64,000 nucleotides of DNA from Streptomyces sp. TLI_053. GTDB lineage: Bacteria > Actinomycetota > Actinomycetes > Streptomycetales > Streptomycetaceae. Position 1 is the stretch's first letter. Every line of letters starts with the position of its first letter. The stretch covers positions 1,922,001 through 1,986,000 of the forward strand of contig NZ_LT629775.1 in the NCBI RefSeq assembly GCF_900105395.1, written 5' to 3'. A program made the position numbers and the translations under genes. Shown here one piece after another: positions 41,043 to 49,566 of this stretch. Under the pieces are notes generated by a model that was given only the letters and a program-made list of their open reading frames with translations, made no database searches and was not told where the DNA came from.

Positions 41043-41416
41043 ATGCACGGGGCGGGTGTCGCTCGGCCGCCGGCCCACCCGGGTCGCCCCCCACGACAGC
41101 CCCGCCCGACCCGGATCGTCCCTACGACAGCCCCGCCCCGCCCGGGATGTGCCCCGACGACCGCCCCCGCTCCCCCGCCCGGGTCGCCCCGGTGGCAGCC
41201 CCCGCCGCCCCGTGCGAACGTGGCGGACAGTAGCCGGGGAACGCCACGGCCACCACCCGCAACCGGCCACGACCCGCATCGGCCATGACCCGCACCACCG
41301 CACTCGCACCGCCGCACCCGCACCGCCACCGCCGCACCCACCGAGGACCGCGCCGTGGCGGACGCCCGCGGCGGCACGACCCGCGGCGGAACGACCTGCA
41401 CTGTGAGGGACGCACG
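41043..41416. other. 374-bp divergent intergenic region (HipA / NDH-2-like)
   Basis: No gene is supported. The region is rich in CACCGC/GCACCC simple sequence (41294-41345) and must hold both promoters. Confidence 0.4.
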
Positions 41417-42775
41417 ATGGAACGAGCCCGGATCCTGATCGTGGGCGGCGGCTTCGCCGGACTGGAGTGCGCGCGCCGACTGGAGCGCAAGCTCTCCCCC
41501 GCGGAGGCGGAGATCTCCCTGGTCACCCCGTTCAGCTACCAGCTCTACCTGCCGCTGCTGCCGCACGTGGCGGCCGGTGTGCTCACACCGCAGTCGGTGG
41601 CCGTCTCACTGCGGCGCTCGCTGCGCCGCACCCACATCGTCCCCGGCGGCGCGATCGGGGTGGACCCCGCCGCCAAGGTCTGCGTGGTGCGCAAGATCAC
41701 CGACGAGGTGGTGGCGCAGAAGTACGACTACCTGGTGCTGGCCCCCGGCAGCGTCACCCGCACCTTCGACATCCCCGGCCTGACCGACTACGCGCGCGGC
41801 ATGAAGACCCTCGCCGAGGCGGCCTACGTCCGTGACCACGTGATCGCCCAACTGGACCTCGCCTCGGCCACCCCGGACCAGCGGGAGCGCGAATCCCGGC
41901 TCCAGTTCGTGGTGGTCGGCGGCGGCTACGCCGGCACCGAGACCGCCGCCTGCCTCCAGCGCCTCACCACCGCCGCCGCCCACCGCTACCCGAGGCTGGA
42001 CGCCCGGCAGATCAAGTGGCACCTCATCGACATCGCCCCCAAGCTGATGCCCGAGCTCGGCGACGCCCTCGGCACCGCCGCCCTGGAGGTACTGCGCGAG
42101 CGCGGCATCGAGGTCTCGCTGGGCGTGTCGGTGGCGGAGGTCGGCGCCGAGTCGGTGAAGTTCACCGACGGCCGGGTGCTCCCCTGCCGGACCCTGATCT
42201 GGACGGCCGGCGTCGCCGCGAGCCCGCTGATCGCCACCCTGGACGCGGAGACGGTGCGCGGCCGGATCGCGGTGACGGCGGAGATGCGGGTGGCCCCGTT
42301 CGAGGGCGTGTTCGCGCTCGGTGACGCCGCCGCCGTCCCCGACCTCGCCAAGGGCGACGGCGCGATGTGCCCGCCGACCGCCCAGCACTCGGCCCGCCAG
42401 GGCCGGGCGGTGGCCAACAACGTGATCGCGGCGCTCCGCAACCAGCCGCTGGAGCCCTACTACCACAAGGACCTCGGCCTGGTGGTGGACCTCGGCGGCA
42501 AGGACGCCGTCTCCAAGCCGGTCGGGGTGGAGCTGCGCGGCGTGCCGGCGCAGCTGGTGGCGCGCGGCTACCACCTGATGGCGATGCGCACCAACGTCGC
42601 CAAGTTCCGGGTCGGCGCGAACTGGCTGCTCAACGCGACCGCGGGCGACGACTTCGTGCGCACCGGGTTCCTCGCCCGCCAGCCCGCGCGGCTCCGTGAC
42701 TTCGAGTACACGGACGCCTATCTGACGCGGGACCAGGTCAAGGAGCACACCCAGGCGCTGCTCGCCAAGGGCTGA
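41417..42775 (+). CDS. Type II NADH dehydrogenase-like FAD oxidoreductase
   Basis: A 452-residue pyridine-nucleotide:disulfide-oxidoreductase-family protein. The FAD motif is ILIVGGGFAGLECARRL, the NADH motif is FVVVGGGYAGTETAACLQRL, and the FAD-closing ALGDAAAVPD and PPTAQHSARQGRAVANNV quinone-side segment are present. Such NDH-2 enzymes oxidise NADH and reduce menaquinone at the membrane without pumping protons. The C-terminus has an amphipathic region suitable for membrane attachment. ATG 41417 is preceded by GAGGGA. It ends at a terminator shared with the convergent lipase gene. Confidence 0.82.
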   Translation: MERARILIVGGGFAGLECARRLERKLSPAEAEISLVTPFSYQLYLPLLPHVAAGVLTPQSVAVSLRRSLRRTHIVPGGAIGVDPAAKVCVVRKITDEVVAQKYDYLVLAPGSVTRTFDIPGLTDYARGMKTLAEAAYVRDHVIAQLDLASATPDQRERESRLQFVVVGGGYAGTETAACLQRLTTAAAHRYPRLDARQIKWHLIDIAPKLMPELGDALGTAALEVLRERGIEVSLGVSVAEVGAESVKFTDGRVLPCRTLIWTAGVAASPLIATLDAETVRGRIAVTAEMRVAPFEGVFALGDAAAVPDLAKGDGAMCPPTAQHSARQGRAVANNVIAALRNQPLEPYYHKDLGLVVDLGGKDAVSKPVGVELRGVPAQLVARGYHLMAMRTNVAKFRVGANWLLNATAGDDFVRTGFLARQPARLRDFEYTDAYLTRDQVKEHTQALLAKG

Positions 42776-42795
42776 CCGGAACAGCGGAACACGCC

Positions 42796-42835
42796 GTCGC
42801 CCCGCCCCCGCCGAATCGGAAGGGTGCGGGGCGAC
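42796..42835. terminator. Hairpin between NDH-2-like and GDSL lipase genes
   Basis: GTCGCCCCGC (42796-42805) pairs with GCGGGGCGAC (42826-42835), a perfect 10-bp stem with a 20-base loop, located between two convergent genes. Confidence 0.7.
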
Positions 42836-42852
42836 GTCGTGTCCCGCGTCGG

Positions 42853-44043
42853 CTACTTCGCCGTCAGGTACATCCCGCCGGCGTCCTGCCCGGCGGTGTT
42901 GCGGCACCCCCAGTCGCCGCTGGTCCGCGCGTACAGCAGGGTCAGGCAGCGCCCGAGCGCCTGCTGCGCGTAGTAGTTGGGGTGCAGCGACTCCTGCAGG
43001 CTGCCCTGCGAGGCGTTGAGCCCGCCGTCCAGGAACCGCGCCCACTCACTGGTGGTCGCGGACGGCGCGCTGGTCGAGCCGGCCTGACGGGTCGCCCTGG
43101 AGCAGACCTCGCGGCCCTGGAGCATGTCGCTCAGGTCCAGGAACTGCACGCCCTTGGCCTTGGCCACCCCGGCGAGCGCCCGGGAGATCTGCGGCACCAG
43201 CGAGTCGCGCGCCCAGTCCGCGTCGCCGTTCCAGAGCGGACAGCCGCCGGTGTCGGAACGGCTCCAGCCGCTCTCGGGGTACCGGATCTCGGCGGCGCGC
43301 GGGATCGGCGAGGGGTAGGACTGCAGCACGATCCGGTAGTCCCCGGCCGCGTACCCGGCGCCCGCCATCACGGCGCGGATCTCGTCGAGCGCCTTGCCGA
43401 CGCCGGCCATCGCGGCCGGCATCCGGCCGTCGACCGCGTCCTGTTGATCATCGTTGCAGTAGGAGTACCAGACGAGGTAGTCCTGCACACAGGTCGAGAT
43501 CACGTCGCCGAAGCCGAGGTCGTTGCCGCCGATCGACAGGGTGATCAGCTTGACGTTGTTCTGCCGGGCCACCGTGGCGAGCTGGTCGGCCTGCGGGGCC
43601 TCGCCCTTGAACGACTGCCCGCCGTTGGCGGCGCGGAAGACGTTGGCGGCGACGGCGCCCGAGCAGGCCAGGTTGATCTGGGTCTGGGCCACGGTCGGCG
43701 CGCTGCGCACCTCGGCGACGTCCGAGCGGTCGCACCCGCTCGCGTAGGTGGCGCCGTAGATCCGGCTCGGGTCGTAGCCGCTGCCGGTCCAGGCCCGGTC
43801 GGTGCCGGCCCGGTTGCCGCCGCTGGTGACGGAGTTGCCCTTCCAGCGGCCGGCCTCGCCGGAGATGTAGCTGTCGCCGAGGCTGACGCTGGCGGTCGGG
43901 CCGCTCGGGGTGGCGGCCCGGGCCGGGGCGGCGGTTCCCGCCACCAGTCCGGTGGCGGCGAGCGGCAGGGCGAGCGCGGCGGCGAGCAGCCGTCCGCGCC
44001 ACCGGGCGGTGGTGCGGGAAATGCTCGAACGGTTTTCGGGCAC
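42853..44043 (-). CDS. Secreted GDSL/SGNH hydrolase (lipase/esterase)
   Basis: A 396-residue exported SGNH hydrolase. The signal peptide includes LLAAALALPLAATGLVAGTA with an ARA-ATP cleavage site. Block I is SVSLGDSYISGEAG with the nucleophile Ser. Block III is LITLSIGGNDLGFGDV. Catalytic Asp and His lie in block V near SLQESLHPNYYAQQALG. Six or more Cys suggest disulfides. The fold is like streptomycete secreted lipases with GDS active sites. GTG 44043 is preceded by GGAG. The upstream region is AT-rich with repeated GGTAACA elements. Confidence 0.88.
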   Translation of the reverse strand: MPENRSSISRTTARWRGRLLAAALALPLAATGLVAGTAAPARAATPSGPTASVSLGDSYISGEAGRWKGNSVTSGGNRAGTDRAWTGSGYDPSRIYGATYASGCDRSDVAEVRSAPTVAQTQINLACSGAVAANVFRAANGGQSFKGEAPQADQLATVARQNNVKLITLSIGGNDLGFGDVISTCVQDYLVWYSYCNDDQQDAVDGRMPAAMAGVGKALDEIRAVMAGAGYAAGDYRIVLQSYPSPIPRAAEIRYPESGWSRSDTGGCPLWNGDADWARDSLVPQISRALAGVAKAKGVQFLDLSDMLQGREVCSRATRQAGSTSAPSATTSEWARFLDGGLNASQGSLQESLHPNYYAQQALGRCLTLLYARTSGDWGCRNTAGQDAGGMYLTAK

Positions 44044-44331
44044 GACGGAACTCCAACGATCGGTCTCGCCCGCAGGTGGGGGCGGGGAGACACGGGGTGA
44101 GGGTAGGCCGCCGGCCGGTGGCGCGTTGAAGATGACATGCCCGCGCTTGTTACCGCTAGGTATCTGCAGTGAATTTCTTGCTCTGTTACCAATCAGTACT
44201 GATCGGCCCGAAGAATTTCCGGCCGGTCAATGCGGAGTTGATTTCGATTCGATCCGGATCGGATCGGAATAGGCATCACCATTGACCTGGAATCGAAGGC
44301 CGAACCATTCCCCGGGGTGGGCCGGACCGAT
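44044..44331 (-). promoter_or_regulatory. AT-rich promoter region of the GDSL lipase gene
   Basis: On the minus strand two GGTAACA motifs (near 44150 and 44192) flank an AT-rich stretch, and TTGACC lies further upstream near 44226. These could be promoter plus direct-repeat activator sites, but I cannot name the regulator. Confidence 0.35.
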
Positions 44332-45690
44332 TCAGACCGACCGCGACGGCGACCCGGCCGCACCGGCGATCCCGTGCCGTCCGCTCAGCACGGACGCCAG
44401 GTCCTCCGCCAGCCGCCCGGCCTCGGCCGGATCCAGCTGCGCGACCGTGACCCGCAGCCCGGGCGGCGACTGGAGCCGGTAGCGCGCACCCGGCGCCACG
44501 ACCCAGCCGCGCTGCACCAGGGCGGCCAGCGCGACGGCCTCGTCCGGCACCGGCACCCAGACGTTCAGCCCGCTCGCCCCGTGCGCCGCGACGCCCCGCG
44601 CGGCCAGCGCGCCGATCAGCGCCTCCCGGCGGGCCCGGTAGGCACCGGCCACCCGCCCGACCGGCGCGGCATCGGCGCGCCACAGTTCGGCCACCGTGCA
44701 CTGGAGCAGACTGCTGACCCACCCGGCACCCAGCCGCTGGCGCCCGAGCACCCGCCCGACGGTGTCCTCGTCGCCGACCGCGACCGAGAGCCGCAGGTCC
44801 GGCCCGTAGGCCTTGGCCGCCGAGCGCACCACCGCCCAGTGCCGCGAGCCCGCGCCGGCCAGTGGGCAGTAGGGCTGGTCGACGATGCCGTGGCCGTGGT
44901 CGTCCTCGATCAGCAGCACGTCCGGCCGGGCGGACAGGACGGCGCGCAGTTCCCCGGCCCGCCCGGCGGTGAGCGCGGCACCGGTCGGGTTCTGCGCCCG
45001 GCTGGTGACCACCACCGCCCGGGCGCCGCCGTCCAGCGCCTCGGCGAGCGCGCCGGGCAGCGGGCCCTCGTCGTCGAGCCGGACCGGCACCGCGCGCAGG
45101 CCGAGCGCCGGCAGCAGGTCCAGCAGGCTGCCCCAGCCCGGATCCTCGACCGCGACCGCGTCACCGGGACGCAGCCGGGTGACCAGGATCCGCTCGATGG
45201 TGTCCAGGGAGCCGGAGGCGACGGCGATCGGGCCGGCGGGCAGGCCGTCCGCGGCGAAGGCCGCGCCGGCCAGAGCGAGCAGTCCGGGGTCGGCGACCGG
45301 GTCACCGTAGCGGACGGGTGCACGGCGCGCGGCCTCGGCGGCCGCCGCGAGGGCCGGGGTGAGGTCGGGCAGCAGCGCCGGGTCGGGGTTGCCGTCGGAG
45401 AGGTCGCGGGCGTGCGCCGGAACGGGCAGCCGGATCTCGTCGCGCGGGGTGTGGGCGGGGCGCGGGCGGATCCGGCTGCCCTTGCGGCCGGCGGTCTCGA
45501 TCACCCCCCGGTCGCGGAGCAGCCGGTAGGCGGCCGCCACGGTGTTGGGGTTGACGCCGAGTTCGGCCGCGAGGTCCCGCAGCGCCGGCAACGGCATCCC
45601 GGGGGCGAGCTGTCCGGCACTGACCCCGCGCTCGATCTCGGCCGCAATCTCGCTGGCACGCCGACCGGTGATCCGATAGTCTCCTAGCAC
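44332..45690 (-). CDS. MocR/GntR regulator with aminotransferase-like domain
   Basis: A 452-residue fusion. The N-terminal GntR winged helix (about residues 10-75) has ALRDLAAELGVNPNTVAAAYRLL. The C-terminal domain is a fold-type I PLP aminotransferase with the PLP Lys in VRSAAKAYGPDLRLSV, plus VVVTSRAQNPTGAALTAGR and LLIEDDHGHGIV. MocR/PdxR-type proteins often control vitamin B6 genes with PLP as the effector. It diverges with a 34-base gap from a PNPOx-fold gene, a probable target. GTG 45690 lies 10 bases after CATAAT with no ribosome site, so the mRNA is probably leaderless. Confidence 0.85.
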   Translation of the reverse strand: MLGDYRITGRRASEIAAEIERGVSAGQLAPGMPLPALRDLAAELGVNPNTVAAAYRLLRDRGVIETAGRKGSRIRPRPAHTPRDEIRLPVPAHARDLSDGNPDPALLPDLTPALAAAAEAARRAPVRYGDPVADPGLLALAGAAFAADGLPAGPIAVASGSLDTIERILVTRLRPGDAVAVEDPGWGSLLDLLPALGLRAVPVRLDDEGPLPGALAEALDGGARAVVVTSRAQNPTGAALTAGRAGELRAVLSARPDVLLIEDDHGHGIVDQPYCPLAGAGSRHWAVVRSAAKAYGPDLRLSVAVGDEDTVGRVLGRQRLGAGWVSSLLQCTVAELWRADAAPVGRVAGAYRARREALIGALAARGVAAHGASGLNVWVPVPDEAVALAALVQRGWVVAPGARYRLQSPPGLRVTVAQLDPAEAGRLAEDLASVLSGRHGIAGAAGSPSRSV

Positions 45691-45724
45691 AAAACAGATT
45701 ATGCACTAGTACATAGAGGTTGTC
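45688..45724. promoter_or_regulatory. Compact divergent promoter with dyad ATGCACTAGTACAT
   Basis: The 34-base intergenic region contains an imperfect palindrome ATGCACTAGTACAT (12 of 14 symmetric). CATAAT on the minus strand is a plausible -10. It probably binds the MocR protein and controls both genes. Confidence 0.55.
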
Positions 45725-46450
45725 ATGTCGACCGTACCGGACAGCGACACGTCCTACGCCCGCACCCCGCGCACCACCCCCACCCGCTACAAGGACCGGG
45801 CCACCTGGGAACGCGAGGCGATCCACGCGGTCCTCGACGCCACCTACCTCTGCCACCTCGGCTTCGTCGTCGACGGCGCGCCGGTCGTCCTGCCCACCAT
45901 CCACGCCAGGGTCGGCGACCGCGTCTACGTGCACGGTTCCACGGGCAGCCGGCCGCTGCGCGGCGCCCGCGGCGAGCAGGGCCTGCCGGTCTGCCTCACC
46001 GTCACCCTGGTCGACGCGCTGGTGCTGACCAAATCGGCCTTCAACCACTCGGTCAACTTCCGCTCGGTGGTGGCGCACGGCACCGCGCACCAGGTCACCG
46101 ACCCCGAGGAGCTGAGCATCGCGCTGGACGCCCTGGTCGACCAGGTCGTGCCCGGCCGCTCCGCCGAGGTCCGCCCCGCCAACGCCAAGGAGCTCGCCGC
46201 CACCGCGGTGATCCGGCTCGACCTCGACGAGGTCTCGGCCAAGAGCCGGAACGCCCCCGCCGCCGACGACGCCGAGGACCTCGACCTGCCGTACTGGGCC
46301 GGACTGGTCCCGGTCACCGGCGGCTACGGCACACCCCTGCCGGACGCCTCCACCACCGTGCCGCTCCCCGCCCACCTGCGCGCGCTCACCGCCCCCGGCG
46401 CCACCGCCGCCGACACGTCCGCCCCGGGCGTCGACGGCTCCACCGACTGA
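45725..46450 (+). CDS. Pyridoxamine 5'-phosphate oxidase-family FMN/F420-binding protein
   Basis: A 241-residue split-barrel protein with the common actinobacterial opening TRYKDRATWEREAIHAVLDA. Features are CHLGFVVDGAPVVLPTIHARVGDRVYVHG, LVLTKSAFNHSVNFRSVVAHGTA and AAVIRLDLDEVSAKSR-like strands. It probably binds FMN or F420 and acts as a small-molecule oxidoreductase. It is divergently paired with a MocR regulator and followed after 13 bases by a PaiB-like gene in the same direction, so the two split-barrel proteins are probably cotranscribed. Confidence 0.85.
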   Translation: MSTVPDSDTSYARTPRTTPTRYKDRATWEREAIHAVLDATYLCHLGFVVDGAPVVLPTIHARVGDRVYVHGSTGSRPLRGARGEQGLPVCLTVTLVDALVLTKSAFNHSVNFRSVVAHGTAHQVTDPEELSIALDALVDQVVPGRSAEVRPANAKELAATAVIRLDLDEVSAKSRNAPAADDAEDLDLPYWAGLVPVTGGYGTPLPDASTTVPLPAHLRALTAPGATAADTSAPGVDGSTD

Positions 46451-46463
46451 CCCGGGAGCCCCG

Positions 46464-47138
46464 ATGCTGATCCGCTCCTGGGACCGCGGCGACGAGGCCG
46501 AATGGCGCGCCTGGCTCGCCGAGGGCCGCGACTTCGGCCTGCTCGCCGCCAACGGCGGGCCGGGCCACGGCCCGGTGCTCGTCCCCACCCACTTCCTGCT
46601 GGACGCCGACCGCGGCGAGATCCTGCTCCACCTCGCCGCCCCCAACCCCCTGCTCGCGGCCGTCCGGGCCGACCCGGAGGTCACCCTCGCGGTCACCGAC
46701 GACTACGCCTTCGCCCCCGGCCACTGGCGCGGCGAGCCCGGCACGCCGACCAGCTACTACGCCTCGGTGCACTTCCACGCCACCGCGTCACTGGTCACCG
46801 ACCCGACCGGCAAGGCGGAGATCCTCAACCGCCAGCTGGCCCACTTCCAGCCGGAGCGCCCGGACGTCCGGGTCACCCCCGGCGAGGGGGAGTTCGCCCG
46901 GCTGCTCCCCGGCCTGACCGGGCTGCGCCTGACCGTGCGCGAGGTCCGCGCCAAGTTCAAGTACGACGACAAGAAGCCGGCCGCCGAGCAGTACGCGACG
47001 GCCGACCGGCTCGCCGAGCGGAACCGGGGTGCGGACGCCGGGGCCCGTACGCAGTTGCTGCGCCGCAACGCCCGCCGGTCCGGCCGGATCCGCGAGGTCC
47101 GCCGCGGGCCCGTTCCCCCGGACCGCGCAATCAGCTGA
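46464..47138 (+). CDS. PaiB-like FMN-binding negative transcriptional regulator family protein
   Basis: A 224-residue FMN-split-barrel protein of the PaiB family. LLAANGGPGHGPVLVPTHFLLD, EILLHLAAPNPLLAAV and AFAPGHWRGEPGTPTSYYASVHF match the group, and ILNRQLAHFQPERPDV is the C-terminal helix. Although named as regulators in Bacillus, most members are probably FMN or haem enzymes. The last 25 residues are Arg-rich. It follows the PNPOx-fold gene by 13 bases. Confidence 0.82.
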   Translation: MLIRSWDRGDEAEWRAWLAEGRDFGLLAANGGPGHGPVLVPTHFLLDADRGEILLHLAAPNPLLAAVRADPEVTLAVTDDYAFAPGHWRGEPGTPTSYYASVHFHATASLVTDPTGKAEILNRQLAHFQPERPDVRVTPGEGEFARLLPGLTGLRLTVREVRAKFKYDDKKPAAEQYATADRLAERNRGADAGARTQLLRRNARRSGRIREVRRGPVPPDRAIS

Positions 47139-47256
47139 CGCCCCGTCACCCGTTCGGCCCATTCATCGCGACGCCGCCGCCCGGGCACTGGTCGAATGTG
47201 AGCCGAACCCTGCCCGCTCGGCCGCGCGGGCGGGACCGTCGACCCGGGGAGCGTGC

Positions 47257-48669
47257 GTGTCCAGGACCCAGACCCATCCGGCATCCGGCGAGGCGCACCT
47301 CGGGCACGTCGTCTTCATCTCGGCCGCCGCCGCGATGGGCGGGTTCCTGTTCGGCTACGACAGCGCCGTGATCAACGGTGCGGTGACGGGCATCCAGAAG
47401 CACTTCGGGGTCGGCAACGGCACGACGGCCTTCGTGGTCGCGATCGCGCTGCTCGGCTCGGCGGCCGGGGCGGTCGTGGCCGGGCGGCTCGCCGACCACC
47501 TGGGCCGGGTGCGCACCATGCTGCTGGCCGCGGCCCTGTTCGCGATCAGCGGCCTCGGCTCGATGTTCCCGCCGAACCTGGAGCTGCTGGCCACCTGGCG
47601 GGTGATCGGCGGCGTGGCGATCGGCATCGCCTCGGTGATCGCGCCGACCTACATCGCCGAGGTCGCCCCGACCGCCTACCGGGGCCGGCTGGCCTCGTTC
47701 CAGCAGATGGCGATCGTGCTCGGCATCACCGTCTCCCAGCTCGCCAACTGGGCGCTCAACCAGGCCGCCGGCGGCGAGTCCACCGGCCACCTCGGCGGCA
47801 TCCAGGCCTGGCAGTGGATGCTCGGCGTGGAGACGATCCCGGCCCTGGTCTACGGACTGATGGCGATGTCCATCCCGGAGTCGCCGCGCTACCTGATCGC
47901 CGACCGGCGGGAGGAGCAGGCCCGCAAGGTGCTGCTGGAGGTCGAGGGCGAGGACGTCGACCTCGACGCCCGGGTGGCCGAGATCCACGCGGTGCTGGCG
48001 TCCACCCACAAGCCGCGGCTCAAGGACCTGCTGGGCGGCCGGTTCGGGCTGCTGCCGATCGTCTGGGTCGGTATCGGCGCCTCGGTGTTCCAGCAGTTCG
48101 TCGGCATCAACGTGATCTTCTACTACTCCTCCTTCCTGTGGCAGTCGGTCGGCATCAACGAGTCGAACTCGCTGCTGATCAGCCTCTCCACCTCGATCGT
48201 CAACGTGGTCGGCACGGTGGTCGCGATGGCCCTGGTCGACCGGATCGGCCGCAAGCCGCTCGCGCTGGCCGGCTCGGCCGGCATGGCCGCCGCGCTGGCC
48301 ACCGCCGCCTGGGCGTTCTCCTACCGGCAGGGCACCGGCGACTCCGCCACCCTGGAGAACACCTACGCGACCGTCGCGCTGGTCGCCGCGCACGTCTTCG
48401 TGTTCTGCTTCGCGTTCTCCTGGGGCGTGGTGGTCTGGGTGCTGCTCGGCGAGATGTTCCCCAACCGGATCCGCGCGCTCGCGCTGTCGGTCGCCGCCTC
48501 CGCCCAGTGGATCGCCAACTGGGCGATCACCGTCAGCTTCCCCGACCTCGCCGACTGGAACCTCTCGGCCACCTACGTCATCTACGCGGCCTTCGCACTG
48601 CTCTCCATCCCGTTCGTGGCCTTCTGCATCAAGGAGACCAAGGGCCGCGCCCTGGAGGAGATGGGCTGA
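47257..48669 (+). CDS. Sugar porter-family MFS transporter
   Basis: A 470-residue MFS sugar porter (proton symport of hexoses) with 12 helices. Family signatures are GFLFGYDSAVINGAV in helix 1, RLADHLGRVRTMLLAA in loop 2-3, PESPRYLI after helix 6, QQFVGINVIFYYSSF in helix 7 and VDRIGRKPLALAGSAG in loop 8-9. The C-terminal ETKGRALEEMG is also typical. GTG 47257 follows GGGGAG. No sugar-metabolism gene is adjacent, so its substrate is unclear. Confidence 0.92.
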   Translation: MSRTQTHPASGEAHLGHVVFISAAAAMGGFLFGYDSAVINGAVTGIQKHFGVGNGTTAFVVAIALLGSAAGAVVAGRLADHLGRVRTMLLAAALFAISGLGSMFPPNLELLATWRVIGGVAIGIASVIAPTYIAEVAPTAYRGRLASFQQMAIVLGITVSQLANWALNQAAGGESTGHLGGIQAWQWMLGVETIPALVYGLMAMSIPESPRYLIADRREEQARKVLLEVEGEDVDLDARVAEIHAVLASTHKPRLKDLLGGRFGLLPIVWVGIGASVFQQFVGINVIFYYSSFLWQSVGINESNSLLISLSTSIVNVVGTVVAMALVDRIGRKPLALAGSAGMAAALATAAWAFSYRQGTGDSATLENTYATVALVAAHVFVFCFAFSWGVVVWVLLGEMFPNRIRALALSVAASAQWIANWAITVSFPDLADWNLSATYVIYAAFALLSIPFVAFCIKETKGRALEEMG

Positions 48670-48801
48670 CCGCCCGCGCCGCCACCACCGGCCCGGACCA
48701 CCACCGGCCCGGACCACCATCACTCGACACCGCCCGACACCGCCCGACACCGGCCGCAGGCCCCATGCCGCGCCCGGCGGCCCGTCCCCCGAGAGGAAGC
48801 C

Positions 48802-49503
48802 ATGCCTGACCAGGGCGGCTCCCGGCAGAACGTCACCTTCCGCAGCGGCGGCCGCCAGGCCCACGGCTATCTGGCCCGTCCTCCCCAGGGCGTCGGCCCC
48901 GGCCTGGTGGTGGTCCAGGAGTGGTGGGGCCTGACCCCGTACCTGGCCGGCGTGGCGGACCGGTTCGCCGCCGAGGGCTTCACCGTCCTCGCGCCGGACC
49001 TCTTCGGCGGCGCCACCACCCACGACAGCGCCGAGGGTGCCAGGCTCAAGCGCGAGCTGCCGGTCGAGCAGGCGGTGCGGGACCTCCGCGGCGCGGTCGA
49101 CCTGCTGCTCGGCCTGGAGGGCGTGGTCGGCGACGCGGTCGGGGTGGTCGGCTTCTGCATGGGTGGCGGTTTCGCCCTGCTGCTGGCCGCTGCCGAGGGC
49201 GACCGGGTGGCCGCGGCGGTGCCGTTCTACGGTCTGCCGCCCGACCCGGACTTCGAGTACCGGGGCCTGACCGCCCATGTGCTCGGCCACTACGGGGAGG
49301 ACGACGCGTACATCCCGATGGCCGCCGTGGACGAGGCCGCGATCAGGATCGGCGAGGCCACCGACGTCCGCCCGGAGTTCCACTTCTACCCGGCCGGGCA
49401 CGCCTTCATGAACGAGGAGAACCTGCTCGGCACCTACGACGCGCTCCAGGCGGGGATCGCCTGGAAACGCACCCTGGCCTTCCTCTGGGGCCACCTGGGC
49501 TGA
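48802..49503 (+). CDS. Dienelactone hydrolase-family protein
   Basis: A 233-residue alpha/beta hydrolase with the dienelactone-hydrolase triad: Cys in GVVGFCMGGGFALLLA, Asp in GHYGEDDAYIPMAAV and His in YPAGHAFMNEEN. The glutamate typical of the family is in VVVQEWWGLTPY. It probably hydrolyses a lactone or ester. GAGAGGAAG precedes the ATG. It shares direction with the sugar porter (133 bases upstream), but a functional link is not evident. Confidence 0.9.
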   Translation: MPDQGGSRQNVTFRSGGRQAHGYLARPPQGVGPGLVVVQEWWGLTPYLAGVADRFAAEGFTVLAPDLFGGATTHDSAEGARLKRELPVEQAVRDLRGAVDLLLGLEGVVGDAVGVVGFCMGGGFALLLAAAEGDRVAAAVPFYGLPPDPDFEYRGLTAHVLGHYGEDDAYIPMAAVDEAAIRIGEATDVRPEFHFYPAGHAFMNEENLLGTYDALQAGIAWKRTLAFLWGHLG

Positions 49504-49526
49504 GCCCCCGAGGGCGCCCCGCCGTC

Positions 49527-49560
49527 GGTCCGTTCGGTCGGTCCGTTCAGTCGGTCCGCT
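49527..49560 (+). repeat. Direct repeats TCGGTCCGTTC upstream of MFS gene
   Basis: TCGGTCCGTTCGG, TCGGTCCGTTCAG and TCGGTCCG occur in tandem with about 14-base spacing, immediately before the MFS start. They could be a repeated protein-binding site or simple sequence duplication. Confidence 0.6.
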
Positions 49561-49566
49561 AATCGG

